Source: Linum tenue (lineage: Eukaryota > Streptophyta > Magnoliopsida > Malpighiales > Linaceae). Taken from it: a DNA stretch of 64,000 nt. The stretch covers positions 7,662,032 through 7,726,031 of the forward strand of contig CAMGYJ010000003.1 in NCBI GenBank assembly GCA_946122785.1, read 5' to 3'. The notes beneath the pieces are model-generated. The model did no database searches. It saw only the letters and a program-made list of their open reading frames with translations, and was not told where the DNA came from. Position 1 is the first letter of the stretch. Each line of letters starts with the position of its first letter. Below are positions 43,964 to 55,850 of this stretch, piece by piece. The position numbers and the translations under genes are program-made.

Positions 43964-46135
43964 CACTACAAGAAAATTGACCTATGGCGACAAAATTTTG
44001 GAGGCAGATGTTATATCAGCCTCTAAATATATATTTACACAACAAATATAAAATTTGCCTCTATAAATTTTTTTATCTGACTCTAAAAATATCTTATGCG
44101 CAACACATATAAATTTGCCTCTATATATCTTAACATTTGCCTCTAATTACATGATCTTTTAGATACTTATATTTATTGTTAATAAATTCTAAACTTTAGA
44201 GGCAGATTTCTAATTATTGTCATCAAAAATTTTGGTTGATGAACTTTTGGAGGCAAATAATTATTTGTCCTTTCTTCCTCATGATCACGCAGCAATTTAT
44301 AATTATTTATTAAATCCAAAGTTTTAGAGGCAAAATTATAAGTCTCTACTACTTGTTTTTTTAATAATAATTAAATTCTTGCGACTAATTATTTATCATT
44401 AATATTTTCCATAAATCCTAGATCAGACGAAGTTAACGGTTTATACAACTCCTTTATAGAATCGAAAGGTAGCGGAGGCGCTCATCTAGGGTTTTCATGG
44501 TTCTTCAATGTAGAATCTACCTTGCCATTGAGCCGCCTGCTGAATCTTACACGAAATTTCCCCTCATAATCGGCTCCTCGACGGTAGTTGTTATCTTTGA
44601 ATTCTTCAAGAAACTAATCTATGACAATCGCAGCAGCAGATCCAGGGCGGGTGAGAAAGAGTAGTCGCGCCGAGATGGGGATTGCGATAGTAATTAAGGA
44701 CTGGATCTGCTGCTCTCCGGCAACGTGAAGCTCGTCCTCTTACCTAAGTTCCCGCCGCTCAACAAAATTTCATCCCAATCTCTTTTCGTCGCATGTTCAT
44801 TACCTGTCGTGGCCTCCTTCAATCATTGGTAAGTTTCCATGCTCTCTTTCTCTACAGGGTAAAGAGTTTGTTGGTTGAGATGTGTCTGTAAATTAGTTTC
44901 TATGGGTTATTATTAACAGGTTGTAGATTTGAGATTACAGTCTAAGTGAGCCATGAGAATTTTTGTTTTGTTGACTTGTCCGCTTATGGTTTGCATACTT
45001 GTAACATTTTGTTGTGTTGAATTTTGACCCTGTTCTTTTGGATTGTGCGTTGCATATTTTGTAGTGTTGAATAGGCCGAATGGAGCAAGTCCTTTGCTTC
45101 ATTTCTCTGTACAATGAAGTTATGGACTGCTTCCCCATTCTTGAGGAGTTTAAGGAATCCCGACTAAGTGCGTGCAATTGTTAGGCATGAAGGAACTAGA
45201 GGTCGGATTGGTTGAAGTTTTTTGTCAAAAATTGAGGCCCATAGGTAAGTTATTAATTAGTTTATTAGAGATGTGGTAGTACTGAGTATTGCATTGCCAT
45301 CTAGTATTATAACCTAAATTAATACCTCCATTGTGGTTTATTTCTAACATCCTCAAATGAAATGCTAACTCAAATTTCAATATTATCTTTAATACAGGTT
45401 GAACCAGTTTGAAGATTTCACATGTACAAATGTTGGTGATAGAGATGATCATAGAATTTGGTGTTATGGTACTGGTGCACAATATCAAGACTATAGTAGA
45501 TTTATTCAGTATTAAGTATCAACATTGGCTTTTAAGATTGTTGTTTGTACGTTTTTCAACTATTGTAAGCATATTTAATTTTTAATTGTTAACTGAATTT
45601 GAGAGTTTACATTTGTGGTATTTATTCATAATATCATAATTAATATATTGGAATAGAATCCAATACGTACAGCAAATATCTTCATCATATACCATAACAT
45701 ATAATATCCTAATCACAAACAGTCATTTGTAGTTTGTACCGCTAATAACTAAAATTACCAGCAAATACATTTGTCATAAAACATACGAATTGGAGGCAAT
45801 TCATAGTCGTGCAATTTTGCAACAAAAAGAATTACTATGGAAGCAGAAATATCTGTCATTAAATATAACATTATAGACAAATATTTGTGTTGCAAAAGTT
45901 AGAAAAGAAGACAATAAAATAGTCATTCAAAAGTGAAATTAGCAACAAAACTATCTGTTGCAAATTCTTATATTAGCAGCGGATAATATTTGTCGCTAAC
46001 ATCTGTCGCTAAAGAGATTTAGCGGCAGCAGTATTGACAACACATATTTATGTGCCATTATAGAGCTTTCGTGGCACATAAATCAATTATCGTGACACAT
46101 ATGCTTAGCTTCCAAAAGTCATTTTTCTTGTAGTG
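43964..46135. mobile_element. Non-autonomous CACTA (En/Spm) element, 2.17 kb
   Basis: Ends CACTACAAGAAAATTG and, inverted, CACTACAAGAAAAATG, with a 3-bp TSD ATG (43961-43963, 46136-46138). Left subterminal DNA repeats TTTGCCTCTA and GAGGCA; right subterminal DNA repeats TTTGTCGCTAA-like units. The middle (44.45-45.5 kb) is less repetitive and may be captured, but no protein is recognised. No transposase. Confidence 0.9.
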
Positions 46136-46198
46136 ATGGGATGGGTAATGTGCGGTGAACATCACGAGCTCAGGAAGGCCGGTGAAGTCCGGCGCTGA

Positions 46199-46315
46199 TG
46201 TTGCCTTCTTGTGGGACACGATGAACGGGACGTCGGAGGCGGACAGTGCCGACGACACAAAGAAGAGCAGGGCGAGTAGCACAGAGATCAGCGCCTTCGG
46301 CATCGGGATCGCCAT
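46199..46315 (-). pseudogene. TRAP-beta exon 1 fragment
   Basis: Reads MAIPMPKALISVLLALLFFV, then a short small-residue stretch and DVPFIVSHKKAT. The first ~25 residues are a signal peptide, and DVPFIVxHKKAT is the mature N-terminus of plant translocon-associated protein beta, which sits by the Sec61 channel in the ER membrane. Beyond KKAT the open frame runs about 20 more codons into sequence I do not recognise. The frame is undamaged, so a secreted micropeptide from a MULE transcript is conceivable, but there is no evidence for it. Confidence 0.8.
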
Positions 46316-46715
46316 GGATAGCAGCGGGGCGATGATTTCTGAGTAGATGAGGGGAAAGGGTAGAGAGAGAGGGAGGGTACCGAGGGGGGCTGCTGCCGGC
46401 GGTGGTCGGGGCTGCTATCGGCGGTGCGACGGGAGTGGTACGTGGAGGCGGCTGCGACGGGTTTGGCTGGAGGGAGGATAGAACTAGGGTTTATGTAGAC
46501 TATATAGAATAATCAGGTGTGGTCACTTTTTAATTTCCAAAATTACCCTAAAAGAATCTTGACCGTAAGATTAAAAAAGAAGAGAAAACAATTAATCAAA
46601 TGGTATATAAAAAGGTTGCCACCGTGATTACTAAAAAACAAGTAATCACCCTAACCCATTCCTACTTTCTGGGTCTTGGATTGGAGTAACTCAGCTAGCC
46701 ATTTATTCTATTTTT

Positions 46716-47006
46716 TGTCATAAACCAGTTGGTACCAACAATTCGAGTTGTTCGAAGAGGATTATATTGGATCTTATATTACATTCTAACACGTTCCCTC
46801 AAACGACGGCCAACTCACTGTCTTGAAGTTTGCACTGGCCCACCATACATTGTGCTTTAATTAACTATTAATATTGGGGGTAGTGGAGATTTGAACACAT
46901 GACCACTTGGCCAAACCAGCTCTAATACCATGTCATAAACCAGTTGATCTCAACAACTCGAGTTGTTGGGAGAAGATTATGCTGGATCTTATACCACACT
47001 CTAACA
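46716..47006 (-). mobile_element. Complete TRIM retrotransposon, 291 bp
   Basis: Two 76-bp LTRs (46716-46791 and 46931-47006) begin TGTTAGARTGTRRTATAAGA and end CTGGTTTATGACA on the minus strand. Directly inside is TGGTATTAGAGC, the primer-binding site for initiator Met tRNA. Before the other LTR is the purine-rich GTTTGAGGGAACG. The TSD is TTTTT. No coding capacity, as usual for TRIMs, which depend on enzymes from other elements. Confidence 0.88.
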
Positions 47007-47106
47007 TTTTTCTCATGTTAGAATAAAACATTTTGAGTCTCGAGTCGTATTATTCATAGAGAGATACGCCAGGTTTCGGTTTTTTAGTTTAAACTGGTGG
47101 TAAGAT

Positions 47107-47727
47107 GCAATGAAGTAAAAAACGTGATTCTACGTAGAAGCGGAAAAGGGGTAAAATCGTAAAGCGTAGAATTGAAGCATAAAAGCGTAAGTTTTTTTAC
47201 GCCTACTGTAAAATAACTAAAAATTTGTTAAGTACGACATATACTATGTAAAATATGACTGCATATAATTTAGAAAAGTTAATAAGTACCTTCAATTCAT
47301 AAATCTAAAGTAGAGCAACTTATAGCCTCTTAATAATAAGTTTATAAACATAAATCTTAACAATAAACCACCTTCCCCTCTTTGCTAATGAATTTGGGAA
47401 GATCCTAGCTGGTGAATTAGGTTACTCTATTGAAGCCGAGAATGCATCTAAGTACCTGGTATGTATCTTTTAATCTCAAATATATCATATTGTTGGTGAT
47501 TTATCATTAGAATATACTTTTTATAATCAATGTCATGAAAAGAATACACATTTAGTGAACTAGAAGCGTAAAGCGTTTTGGTGAACGAGAAGCGTAAAAG
47601 CGAAGCCTTTAAGCTTTAAAACGCAATTTAGCCCAATTTTGTATACTAAAGTTTTTATTTTGGTGACTTAAAAACGTAAAATCGTAAGTTTTTAAATTTT
47701 AAAACGCGAATTTAACTGCTCTAATGA
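47107..47727. mobile_element. Decayed hAT-type element related to the one at 17.4 kb
   Basis: Starts CAATGAAGTAAAAAACGTGA, carries GAAGCGGAAAAGGGGTAAAA and ends near AAAACGCGAATTTAACTGCT. It matches the 17363-17981 element in inverted orientation. No intact TSD. Confidence 0.65.
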
Positions 47728-48156
47728 ATTCGGTTTCTGGGCACCAACCGTTTAGACCTTTTTGCAACTTAACATATTCGGTTTGCTTTAAACCGCAAGG
47801 GTGACAAAAAAGCAAAATCTTATTTTGATAATTGTAAGTTACGATTGATTTGATTTTCAGCTTGTTTGGATCAAAACCACCAAGGTGAAGGATCTGTTTT
47901 CAATTTGTCAAAATTTAGACGAGTCTCTCGTTTCTGTCCTTTTTTTTTTCCTTGTCCTCATGCAATTATGCAACTATTTCTTGGAATGCTCTTTCCCCCT
48001 CCCTTCTCCCTCTACATCTTTCTTCAATTCATTTTGTTATATGGATGAATTTCTACAACCTGCGAGTCTTCTACGTATGGTGTTCTTATGTCGGAAAATC
48101 TAGAAGACTAAGAAATAATATATGTTCAGAAATCGATCCCCGTAAGCCCACACTAA
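47728..48156. other. Intergenic DNA, nothing recognised
   Basis: A T-rich stretch with overlapping short frames at 47866-48167; no domain. Confidence 0.4.
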
Positions 48157-48164
48157 TCAGCTGG

Positions 48165-48993
48165 TAGGGGTGTTCAAACGGTTTGGTTACCATGGTAACC
48201 GTTTTAACCGGTACTATTTGGATAATTTGGTTTGGTTAATTTGGATAATTGGTTTGGTTTGGTTAAAGTTTTTAGCTTGTTTGGTTTAGGTGGTTTGGTT
48301 TGGTTTCAGACACTCCTAACCAGTCAAACCAAATTGACCAGTTAAGTAATTAGTCATACATCTAACATATATTATATACAACATACTTAATACTTTGCAT
48401 AACCACTCAAGAGTTAACGTTCATCCATTTTAGACTCATAAAATATAAAGCTCAATATTGCTCATATAGTGTATATTTGAATATGTAAAATGTAGACCAC
48501 AACATATGGACGCCTAATTTAGATAAATTTCTAACATTATGATGGATGAAAACTTGAAAGGAAGGTTATTTCCAGCCTATGATAATTGCTAAGAGACTAA
48601 GTCAATTTACACAAACACAACAATTCATTAACCCATATCATTGTCATAAATTGTTGTTAGGTGAATACTTCTATACTAATCGTAAGATAATTGTCTTAGT
48701 TGCATGTATTTTTGTTAAGGGTCAACTATAACTACGTGTTGATTGTTATGTCTTATTCATTATATAAATTGCGAATTGTTGCATTAACCGGAAAATTTTC
48801 ATCGTCAATGATAATGTGATTTTATATTGGTTAATCTGGTTAACCAATTAACCAAACCGATTAAACTTTAGTTTGGTTAATTTGGTTGTTGTATTAGTTT
48901 GGACGGTTTGGTTATGATATTGTATTCCATGGTTAATGAAATTTAGACTTATTTGGTTTGGTTATAAGCATGGTAACCATTTGAACACCCCTG
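48165..48993. mobile_element. hAT-type element, 829 bp
   Basis: Ends TAGGGGTGTTCAAACGG and, inverted, CAGGGGTGTTCAAATGG. Perfect 8-bp TSD TCAGCTGG (48157-48164, 48994-49001). Subterminal GGTTTGGTT and GGTTAACCAATTAACC motifs. A second, truncated family member lies at 50.5 kb. Noncoding. Confidence 0.9.
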
Positions 48994-49001
48994 TCAGCTG
49001 G

Positions 49002-50225
49002 AGGAAGCCCGTTTGCATACTTCTCATGTTGGAGATTCACTATGATTGATTGTTTCCAAGCGATTCCCAAATGACTGTTTTTGTTACTATGACCATTAAC
49101 ATTCATGGACAAGTCTATGACAGAAAAGATGATACTATCCTTTTATTTAGTCTCGATCGGAGTTGAACCCAATGCTCTATCAGAAGGTCTAAAATTATCC
49201 AAAGCATATGGATCTGATTGTATTGTCTCGTCAAAGAGTGCCTAGATTTTGTTAGAGGAGTGCTTCTAGCTTGGATGGGTTTAGGTTGATCTTTCGTCCG
49301 TTAGCTAGATCATCCCTCCGCTGTCATTGGAACGGTATTCTGGATCTCATTTCTAATTTCTTTCGATTTTTTCACCTGCTCGTAATTTTATTGGCCTTGA
49401 AATAAAGTCAATCTTATCTACTAATCGATAACCGAGATAATCGAAACTCGGTTGGTGTTCGGAGGCTGGGTGATATGGTTTTGATCTTAGGGGTTGTTCG
49501 GTTAATCGAAAACCGAGATAACCGAAGGCTTAAAACCTCTTTCAATCGGTGGTCGGTAGGGTTGGGGGTTGTTCTGTTCATTTCTCCTCCTCCTCAGCTT
49601 TGCCGCCCTTTTTCTAGGGCTGACAAGGAGAAAGCTGCAAGCAGCCAAGCACAGCGACACTCCTTTTTTATGTTTCTCATCAATGTCTTTGTTTTCTTAT
49701 CTCTTTTTCCCGGCCAAGCCGGAAATGGGGGAAAAGGAGAGGAGAAGATGATGGTATATAGAATAGAATAGTTTCCTTAACTTCGACCATTTCCTTGCTC
49801 CAAACTTTCCTCCACATGTTCTCGACTGACTCGATCTAGCTTTCCTCTTTGGTTACTAGGATTTGATTGTTCTCTCTTGTTCTTGTCCTCTTTTAAGTGC
49901 CCAATGAAGCTTTGCATGATAGGGGGTGAACATGGAAGGTAACCATGTGCTTAGTTTGGGTAATGAAGGTTGGTAAGCTAAGATCCAAGAGGGTGGATCT
50001 CTCTCGTTATAGTTGTTTATCTAGTTTCAAACTTTGGTTGTATCATTATATCTCTACAAAGTCTACGTCATTTTTGTTAATGTATCCCTTTAAAATTAGA
50101 TTTCCACTATGTACTGTATTTTGAATCTGTAAAGTGACATCGTATGTACTAATTTTTTTCGTGAATATTGTATGCTCAACTTTTACTAAAATGTAATGAG
50201 ATATGAAGGAAACACAATGAAAATA
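49002..50225. other. Intergenic DNA with a decayed hAT piece
   Basis: 49430-49560 repeats TAATCGAAAACCGAGATAA motifs like the 21.6-kb hAT. The frame at 49475-49771 shows no domain. No gene recognised. Confidence 0.4.
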
Positions 50226-50228
50226 TAA

Positions 50229-50460
50229 GGCCCTGTTCACTTCTATTTTCGTTTCCTGTTTTCTGTTTTCATGTCATAAATTTGATAAACGAAACGAGAA
50301 AACATGTTTACTTTTCATTCTGTTTTCTATTCGTTTCCAACTCTGAAAACAGAAAGTGACAACTTTCTGCTGTTTTCGAAAACGAAAAAATGTCGTTTTC
50401 ACCTGTTTTCAACATCTGTTTTCTCAAAAACAGGAAACAGAAATGAAAGTAAACAGGGCC
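50229..50460. mobile_element. Tourist/PIF-Harbinger MITE, 232 bp
   Basis: TIRs begin GGCCCTGTTCACTTCTATTT and, inverted, GGCCCTGTTTACTTTCATTT. TSD TAA (50226-50228, 50461-50463). The family's typical 3-bp target TWA is matched. Confidence 0.9.
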
Positions 50461-50484
50461 TAAGGATTATCACAAGAGTCAATT

Positions 50485-51187
50485 TAGCTTAACTAGTTTA
50501 GGTGGTTTGGTTTGTTTTCAACACTATTAACCAATGAAACCAATTAACCAATTAATGATACACCTAATATACAAAATTATTTATACTTCCAGGCAACCAA
50601 CTAAACCAAACTTTCGTGATTCCCTATTTTATGTCCATGTGCACAACAAACCAAAACATTATGGGTCAAAATTAAATGGGTCTGCCTATTTACTAATCCA
50701 AAACATTTTGGACATCTACTAGACTTTAGGATTACATACAATACCATGACAGCCACCTCAAACTATGTATAGTTTAAGTGTTTTGTTGGAGAGCTTTAAC
50801 TTCCTGATGAGGGTTATTGGTATGTATTTATGTTAAGGGGTTTGTTGTAAGCCAACTATATTAGGTGCAGAGATGATGAATGATGTATTAACTCGAATAA
50901 TGATGATAATCATCGATGGTTAGGATCTTATTATTATTGCTTATATATAATGATAGTAACATCATATGGTTATGTTTTATTCATTAACAGGATAATTGTT
51001 TTCATGTAATGTAATGTTATTTGGTTAATCCGATTATCCGATTAACCAAACCAATTAAACTTTGGTTTGGTGAATTTGGTTTTCGTGTTAATTTGGATGG
51101 TTTGGTCAAGACATTTTATTCCATGGTTAATGAAATTTAGACTTAGTTGGTTTGGTTATGACCACGGTAACCATTTGAACACCCCTA
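50485..51187. mobile_element. Truncated copy of the 48.2-kb hAT family
   Basis: Shares GTTTAGGTGGTTTGGTTTG and the right end GGTAACCATTTGAACACCCC with the complete element. The first ~95 bp at the left end are missing. Noncoding. Confidence 0.75.
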
Positions 51188-51821
51188 CCCATAGATAGAC
51201 CTAAGTCCTACAGGTTGGATATTTCGCAAATTTTCTCCATCAAAGAAGGAGAATTCATTAAAAAAAACACACAATAAGTTTACTATCGTATATTAAAGAA
51301 AAGTTACATGACAATTTCCATTTTGATTGAAGATTTGTTTGTATAGATTCAAATGAAGTATGAATTATAATAATTGCCAAGTTGGGAGGAGGAGATCCCT
51401 AGACAATCCATCCATGATTTATCTATCAAATTGGCCACAAAATTCAAGAGAAGGCACAGAATTTTGGGATAATATCATCCTATCCATTCCATCTCTAGAT
51501 TGACGAGGAAAAACTTCTGTCTCCAGAACGATGCAAGGGGTCCCCTTCTGGCATTCGGAAAATGACTGATTGACTAGTACTTCCTGTAGTATTTTCCATT
51601 TCACTATTGGCTGCTCCGAATTTTCTCAGAGCAAGTGCACGAGAATTCCATTTCCATGGCAACCTTTTTTCCTTTTCTAATAGGGAGGGAGGTAGAAACA
51701 AAGCCATTTGGATTTGGTTTGCATCTATCTATATCTGAAAAACTGCCTTGCGGTGCTTGCGGTCTTTTGTTTTGTTTTGTTTTGGGTGAAAGCAGTTGCA
51801 GTGAGTAAAAGTTGACCGTCG
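51188..51821. other. Target region of the LINE; no gene recognised
   Basis: Short minus-strand frames only. Confidence 0.4.
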
Positions 51822-51839
51822 GATTGTGACTGGCTGTCT

Positions 51840-53331
51840 TTTTTTTTTTTTTTGACAAAAGATAATCTTATATTGATCAAAGAATAGGCAACGTTACATC
51901 CTGGAGAACAGTCAGGACTGGAAATTGAAAGAGCGACACGTAGACGGGTACAAAGAAAGGGCTTTCCTAGCCACCACATGGGCTACCCTATTGTTCCTCC
52001 GTCCTACAAACCGCAAACTAAAACCCTGCTGATGCCCTAAACATTGCATAATGTCGGCCAAGAGCATCCCAATCCTACTATCACAAATATCCGCTTGATT
52101 GATCTTATCGATGATGAACTTGGCATCTCCTTCAACCCGTACTTCCTGAAATCCATTACTCACGCACCATAAGAGAGCTTCCCTAAGGACAAGCGCCTCT
52201 GCCACCAAAGGATCATCAATACCCTGAAATTGGATTCCTTGCGCCCAGAGGACAACCCTATGCTGATCAAGGAGTACCATACCACCCGCAGAGTGAGATC
52301 CTGCCCTAGTAGCCCCGTCCCACATGCATATCAGCGAGGTACTCCCCGAATCTCCTGGAGGATGGGCAACTGGATCAGGCCTCATCACTGCCTTATCAGA
52401 CGGTACCCTATCCCATTCATCACACTGTTGATTGAACTGCCGCATCAAGACAGGGAACCCAAACTGCTTCCCCTCAAAAATCACCCAATTACGCGATTTC
52501 CAAATCCTCCAAAGAGCTGCTACCACAGCCATCACCATACGAGGTTGATGGATTAAGGCGAACAGTCGTTTGAGAAACAAAGGAAAAGTGTGGCGAGGCA
52601 AGCCTTGGCCCAGATGTTCAAGCCCTGAGTAATCCCAGACAGCCCGAGCCACCGGACAGTCCAAGAAGAGATGTTCCATAGTTTCTGGAGCCTCCCAGCA
52701 AACTGGGCAACGAAGAAGAATAGGAACACCTCTTTCAACGAGACCCTCAGTAGTAGGAAGGATACGATGAAAAATTTGCCAAACGAAAACTTTTAATTTC
52801 GGGGGAATATCCGCGTTCCACAGCCAAATCCAACTGGCTCTATCCATCCAATTAACCGTATCCCTCCAACCACTATTCCTCCTTGCTTGGTCAACGGCCA
52901 AATGATAGGCAGATTTGACAGTGAACACCCCATCAGGCGTACCATGCCAAATCAATTTATCTGCCATATTCTGCCTTGGAAGAGGAATAGACTTAATCAA
53001 TCGACATGTTGGAGGGTCAAACCATTGGCCTAACTTAGAATCACACCACCCCCCACCTTCCTGATCCATAACTTCCGCCACCACCGGGTCACCCCCAACA
53101 GGAAGTACCTGTGGATTATAGACCGGCTTCTCAGGATGCAAACGAGGAATCCAATTTGAGAACAGCAAAGATGCCGACTCCCCTTTGCCAATCTGCCAAC
53201 GTAAACCCTGCTCAAGCAATTGCCGCCCAAAAAGAATACTTTGCCAACCCCATGAAGGCCGCGAACGTGCCTGCGCTTCGAGGAAGGTCCCCATTGGGAA
53301 GTATTTACCTTTATAAACCTGGGCAAGTAAA
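51840..53331 (-). mobile_element. 5'-truncated L1-type LINE
   Basis: Minus-strand poly-A tail (A run at 51840-51854), an open reading frame over most of its length, and an 18-bp TSD with one mismatch (GATTGTGAYTGGCTGTCT at 51822-51839 and 53332-53349). The 5' part, with endonuclease and reverse transcriptase, is missing: target-primed reverse transcription stopped early. The good TSD and undamaged frame point to a young insertion. Confidence 0.93.
51912..53331 (-). CDS. LINE ORF2 C-terminal part: zinc-binding RT domain and RNase H
   Basis: The frame is open from the truncation point (KGKYFPMGTFLEAQARSRPS; first Met at 53294) for about 470 codons. It shows the C-terminal LINE region LRWQIGKGESASLLFSNWIP, the zinc-binding RT-associated domain (WKLFVWQ-type motif KLKVFVWQIFHRILPTT, then CPVCWEAPETMEHLFLDCP), and a plant-type RNase H domain (MWDGATRAGSHSAGGMVLLD, then AEALVLREALLW, VEGDAKFIIDKIN, RRNNRVAHVVARKAL). 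In RNase H the acidic residues D, E and D are present, although the first motif has WDGATR where DGA is usual. It has no promoter of its own and lacks the reverse transcriptase domain, so it is a remnant despite the open frame. Confidence 0.9.
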
Positions 53332-53349
53332 GATTGTGATTGGCTGTCT

Positions 53350-55850
53350 GCAGTGCCATTTGGAGAGATTCACTACCGTTCTTTTCCACCATTCACTCTC
53401 GAGTCTCGACCCACTTAGCTTATGTTTTGAGATAATTATGTCAAATTAACTCGTTCGACGGTATTAAATTTAGATGTAACAATTTTGGATAGAGAATTTC
53501 GAATTGATCCAACTAATGCTCCTGGAGTGGCCCAACATATTCAATGCACTACAGGAAAATGGAGCCAATTGTTCGGATAAGAATATGACCAGCCTAATTT
53601 CGAGTTTAAAGGCTCTGAGGATATGAAAGCGCAACACCGAGGCCTATTCGATAAGACGATAACCAAAATTAGGTTAAAAACCTAGAGATTTCAGATGGTT
53701 TAATAAGCATCCCCACAAAACGCCCCATATGACATGACAAGGTACATCGACAACACACTTGCACCATCTGTCACGATCTAAGAATGAACCTGATGCAAAC
53801 TTAACGTTCCAACCATGAACCACCCACAGAGTATCTATCATTCTAAACTATTTCTTCTCCCTTTTCCATCTACTTACTGCTGACTTGACCATTGAATATT
53901 GTTCTAAACTGTTCAGCCAAAAACCTTCGTGCAATGTTGTAACCCGCCCACCCGAAAATTGCCTAATCCGAATCGCGTCACACCAATGTTAAGCTAGGCC
54001 GAAGCAACATGTAACCTGGTAGAGTGTATTTCCTAAGCTTTGTTTGCTGGTTTCAGACTTTTAGTCAGAGGTGGAGCTCCAGCAAGCATGTTTGTTTGCC
54101 ATTCTGAGAATACAATGTTTGGAACCTTCGATTCCAGATGTTGTGTTCTCAGTATAAATGTATTATGAGAATACAACGTTTTTTTGACTTGATGTTATAA
54201 TAGAATGCATGTATTAATAATCCTTGTTGTGTTCCTAATACATAGAAAATGATGTATTCATAATCTTACCTTTTTTGTTGAGATTTTAGTATCTATAGTT
54301 CATTTAAACTATAATTCATGAATTCTTGTATGGGTTCCAGACAATGAATTTTCAAAATCACACATTCTCGTAATTTCCAGAATCGAAGGTTCCAAACGAC
54401 ACCTCATTAATTTCTACCCGTCTGACTCCCCGCCCCTATTAAATCCTTTTCTCAGAGCTTCTAGTTTCCTTTTTCTTGACTTCTTTTATGAGAAATAACT
54501 GAACCATCCAAGTCAACAAGCCTCATTCCCAAAACCCAACGAGGGAGCCTGCCTGCCTCTGCCTGGAAGGAATTTAAATGTTTAAAGATAAATGGATAGA
54601 AAAAGCTGTTTAATTTGCTTTCTGTTTCAAAAAATTTCAAACTCCCATCAATGGCGAGCACATGCTATATCCTAATCGCAACAAAGTCTCCCTCACCATC
54701 ACATTTAAAAAAGTGCTTCCCCATTCAAACCAGCTGCCCAGTTCCCGCAAATCAATCCATCCACCACCACCAATCAAGGAAGTAAAACAAGAGAAATAGA
54801 ATTGCCCGCCACTAGGCAGTGGTTACCAACCACAGTCGTCGAATATTCAAGACACACAATCTAATCACGTTACTCGTATTCTCCTCTATGCACAATAGAA
54901 GTGGATATATTCTCCCATCACAACTGCACAATCTCACACATTGCTAGACAGTATCTAGCACTGATTCGGGCGAGAAATGTTTGCTACTAAGAATTCGAGC
55001 TACTGATACGAATTGAATTCACCAAGTAGAGTGTGCAAACAACTATCGCTAGGATGAAGAGGTTGCACGGAAGAACATGGCATTATTTCTACAAGACCAA
55101 GAACACCATACCAGAAAACCAAGCAGATAGAAGAAGATTGAATTGACACCTGAAATCAGGAGAAGAATCAAAATACAAGTAAAAATGGTTCATCATGATC
55201 TATATATGATAAGAATTGGCCAACAAAAAGAGAAGCAAAATAAAACCAAGAAGAAGTATGATATAAATATAAGAAAATAAAAAGGAAACATTGAAAATGC
55301 TATCCATCCTAGCAGCTGTATATCTCTTTTCTCTGATCATGGTGTCTCTGCATCCCAATCCCCCACGCCCACCCTTCTATACATACAAACTTTCCCCACT
55401 GCAAGTTTTTCTCTAACTCTCTATGAAAATAGTCAAAATACCTTATTATTCTTCTTTACGACTCAATTTGGTACGAATAAATCGAATAAATCTATTGAGA
55501 ATATTTTCCCCATCTTACTAGTATGAATATGATATCTAGACATCATAAAGTAATATGAAGCAGAAGATTGATTGCGCCATTTTTGTCGCCGGAGGAGAAA
55601 CTTGGAACTCTGTCTGTAACCCTTTGTTGATGATACCTGAAAGTTTACTTCTTTATTTCCATCTCTCAAACTGAAGCACGAGAATTGCCCCCCACAAAAA
55701 GAGTAATAATAGAAGAGAAGAAGAAGAATGATGTTCTTGTAGTTGTTGATGCTGAAACGAAAGTCCCCAATTTTTTGTTTTGTTTTTTTTTTTTTTTGGT
55801 TTTGTCACTTCGTGATGATAAGAGTTAGAAAGAGGGAATTCTCAAAAGAA
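53350..55850. other. 3' flank of the LRX gene with small mobile remnants
   Basis: At 53547 CACTACAGGAAAATGGAG looks like one CACTA-element end without a partner. At 54117-54398 a MITE-like unit has inverted ends GTTTGGAACCTTCGATTC. 54400-55850 has no gene. The last part will include the LRX 3' UTR. Confidence 0.45.
54117..54398. mobile_element. MITE-like inverted repeat element
   Basis: Arms GTTTGGAACCTTCGATTCCA and, inverted, GTTTGGAACCTTCGATTCTG, about 35-40 bp; 282 bp overall. No convincing TSD. Confidence 0.65.

Larger units (their letters stand above)
42240..46662 (-). mobile_element. Pack-MULE with TRAP-beta fragments, hit by hAT and CACTA elements
   Basis: The ends share GGTTASGGTGATTACT followed by AGTAATCACSGTGG, itself a small inverted repeat. 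A perfect 9-bp TSD TACTTTCTG lies at 42231-42239 and 46663-46671. After subtracting the nested hAT (906 bp) and CACTA (2172 bp), its own length is about 1.3 kb. It contains pieces of a host gene for translocon-associated protein beta in gene order on the minus strand. Confidence 0.85.
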
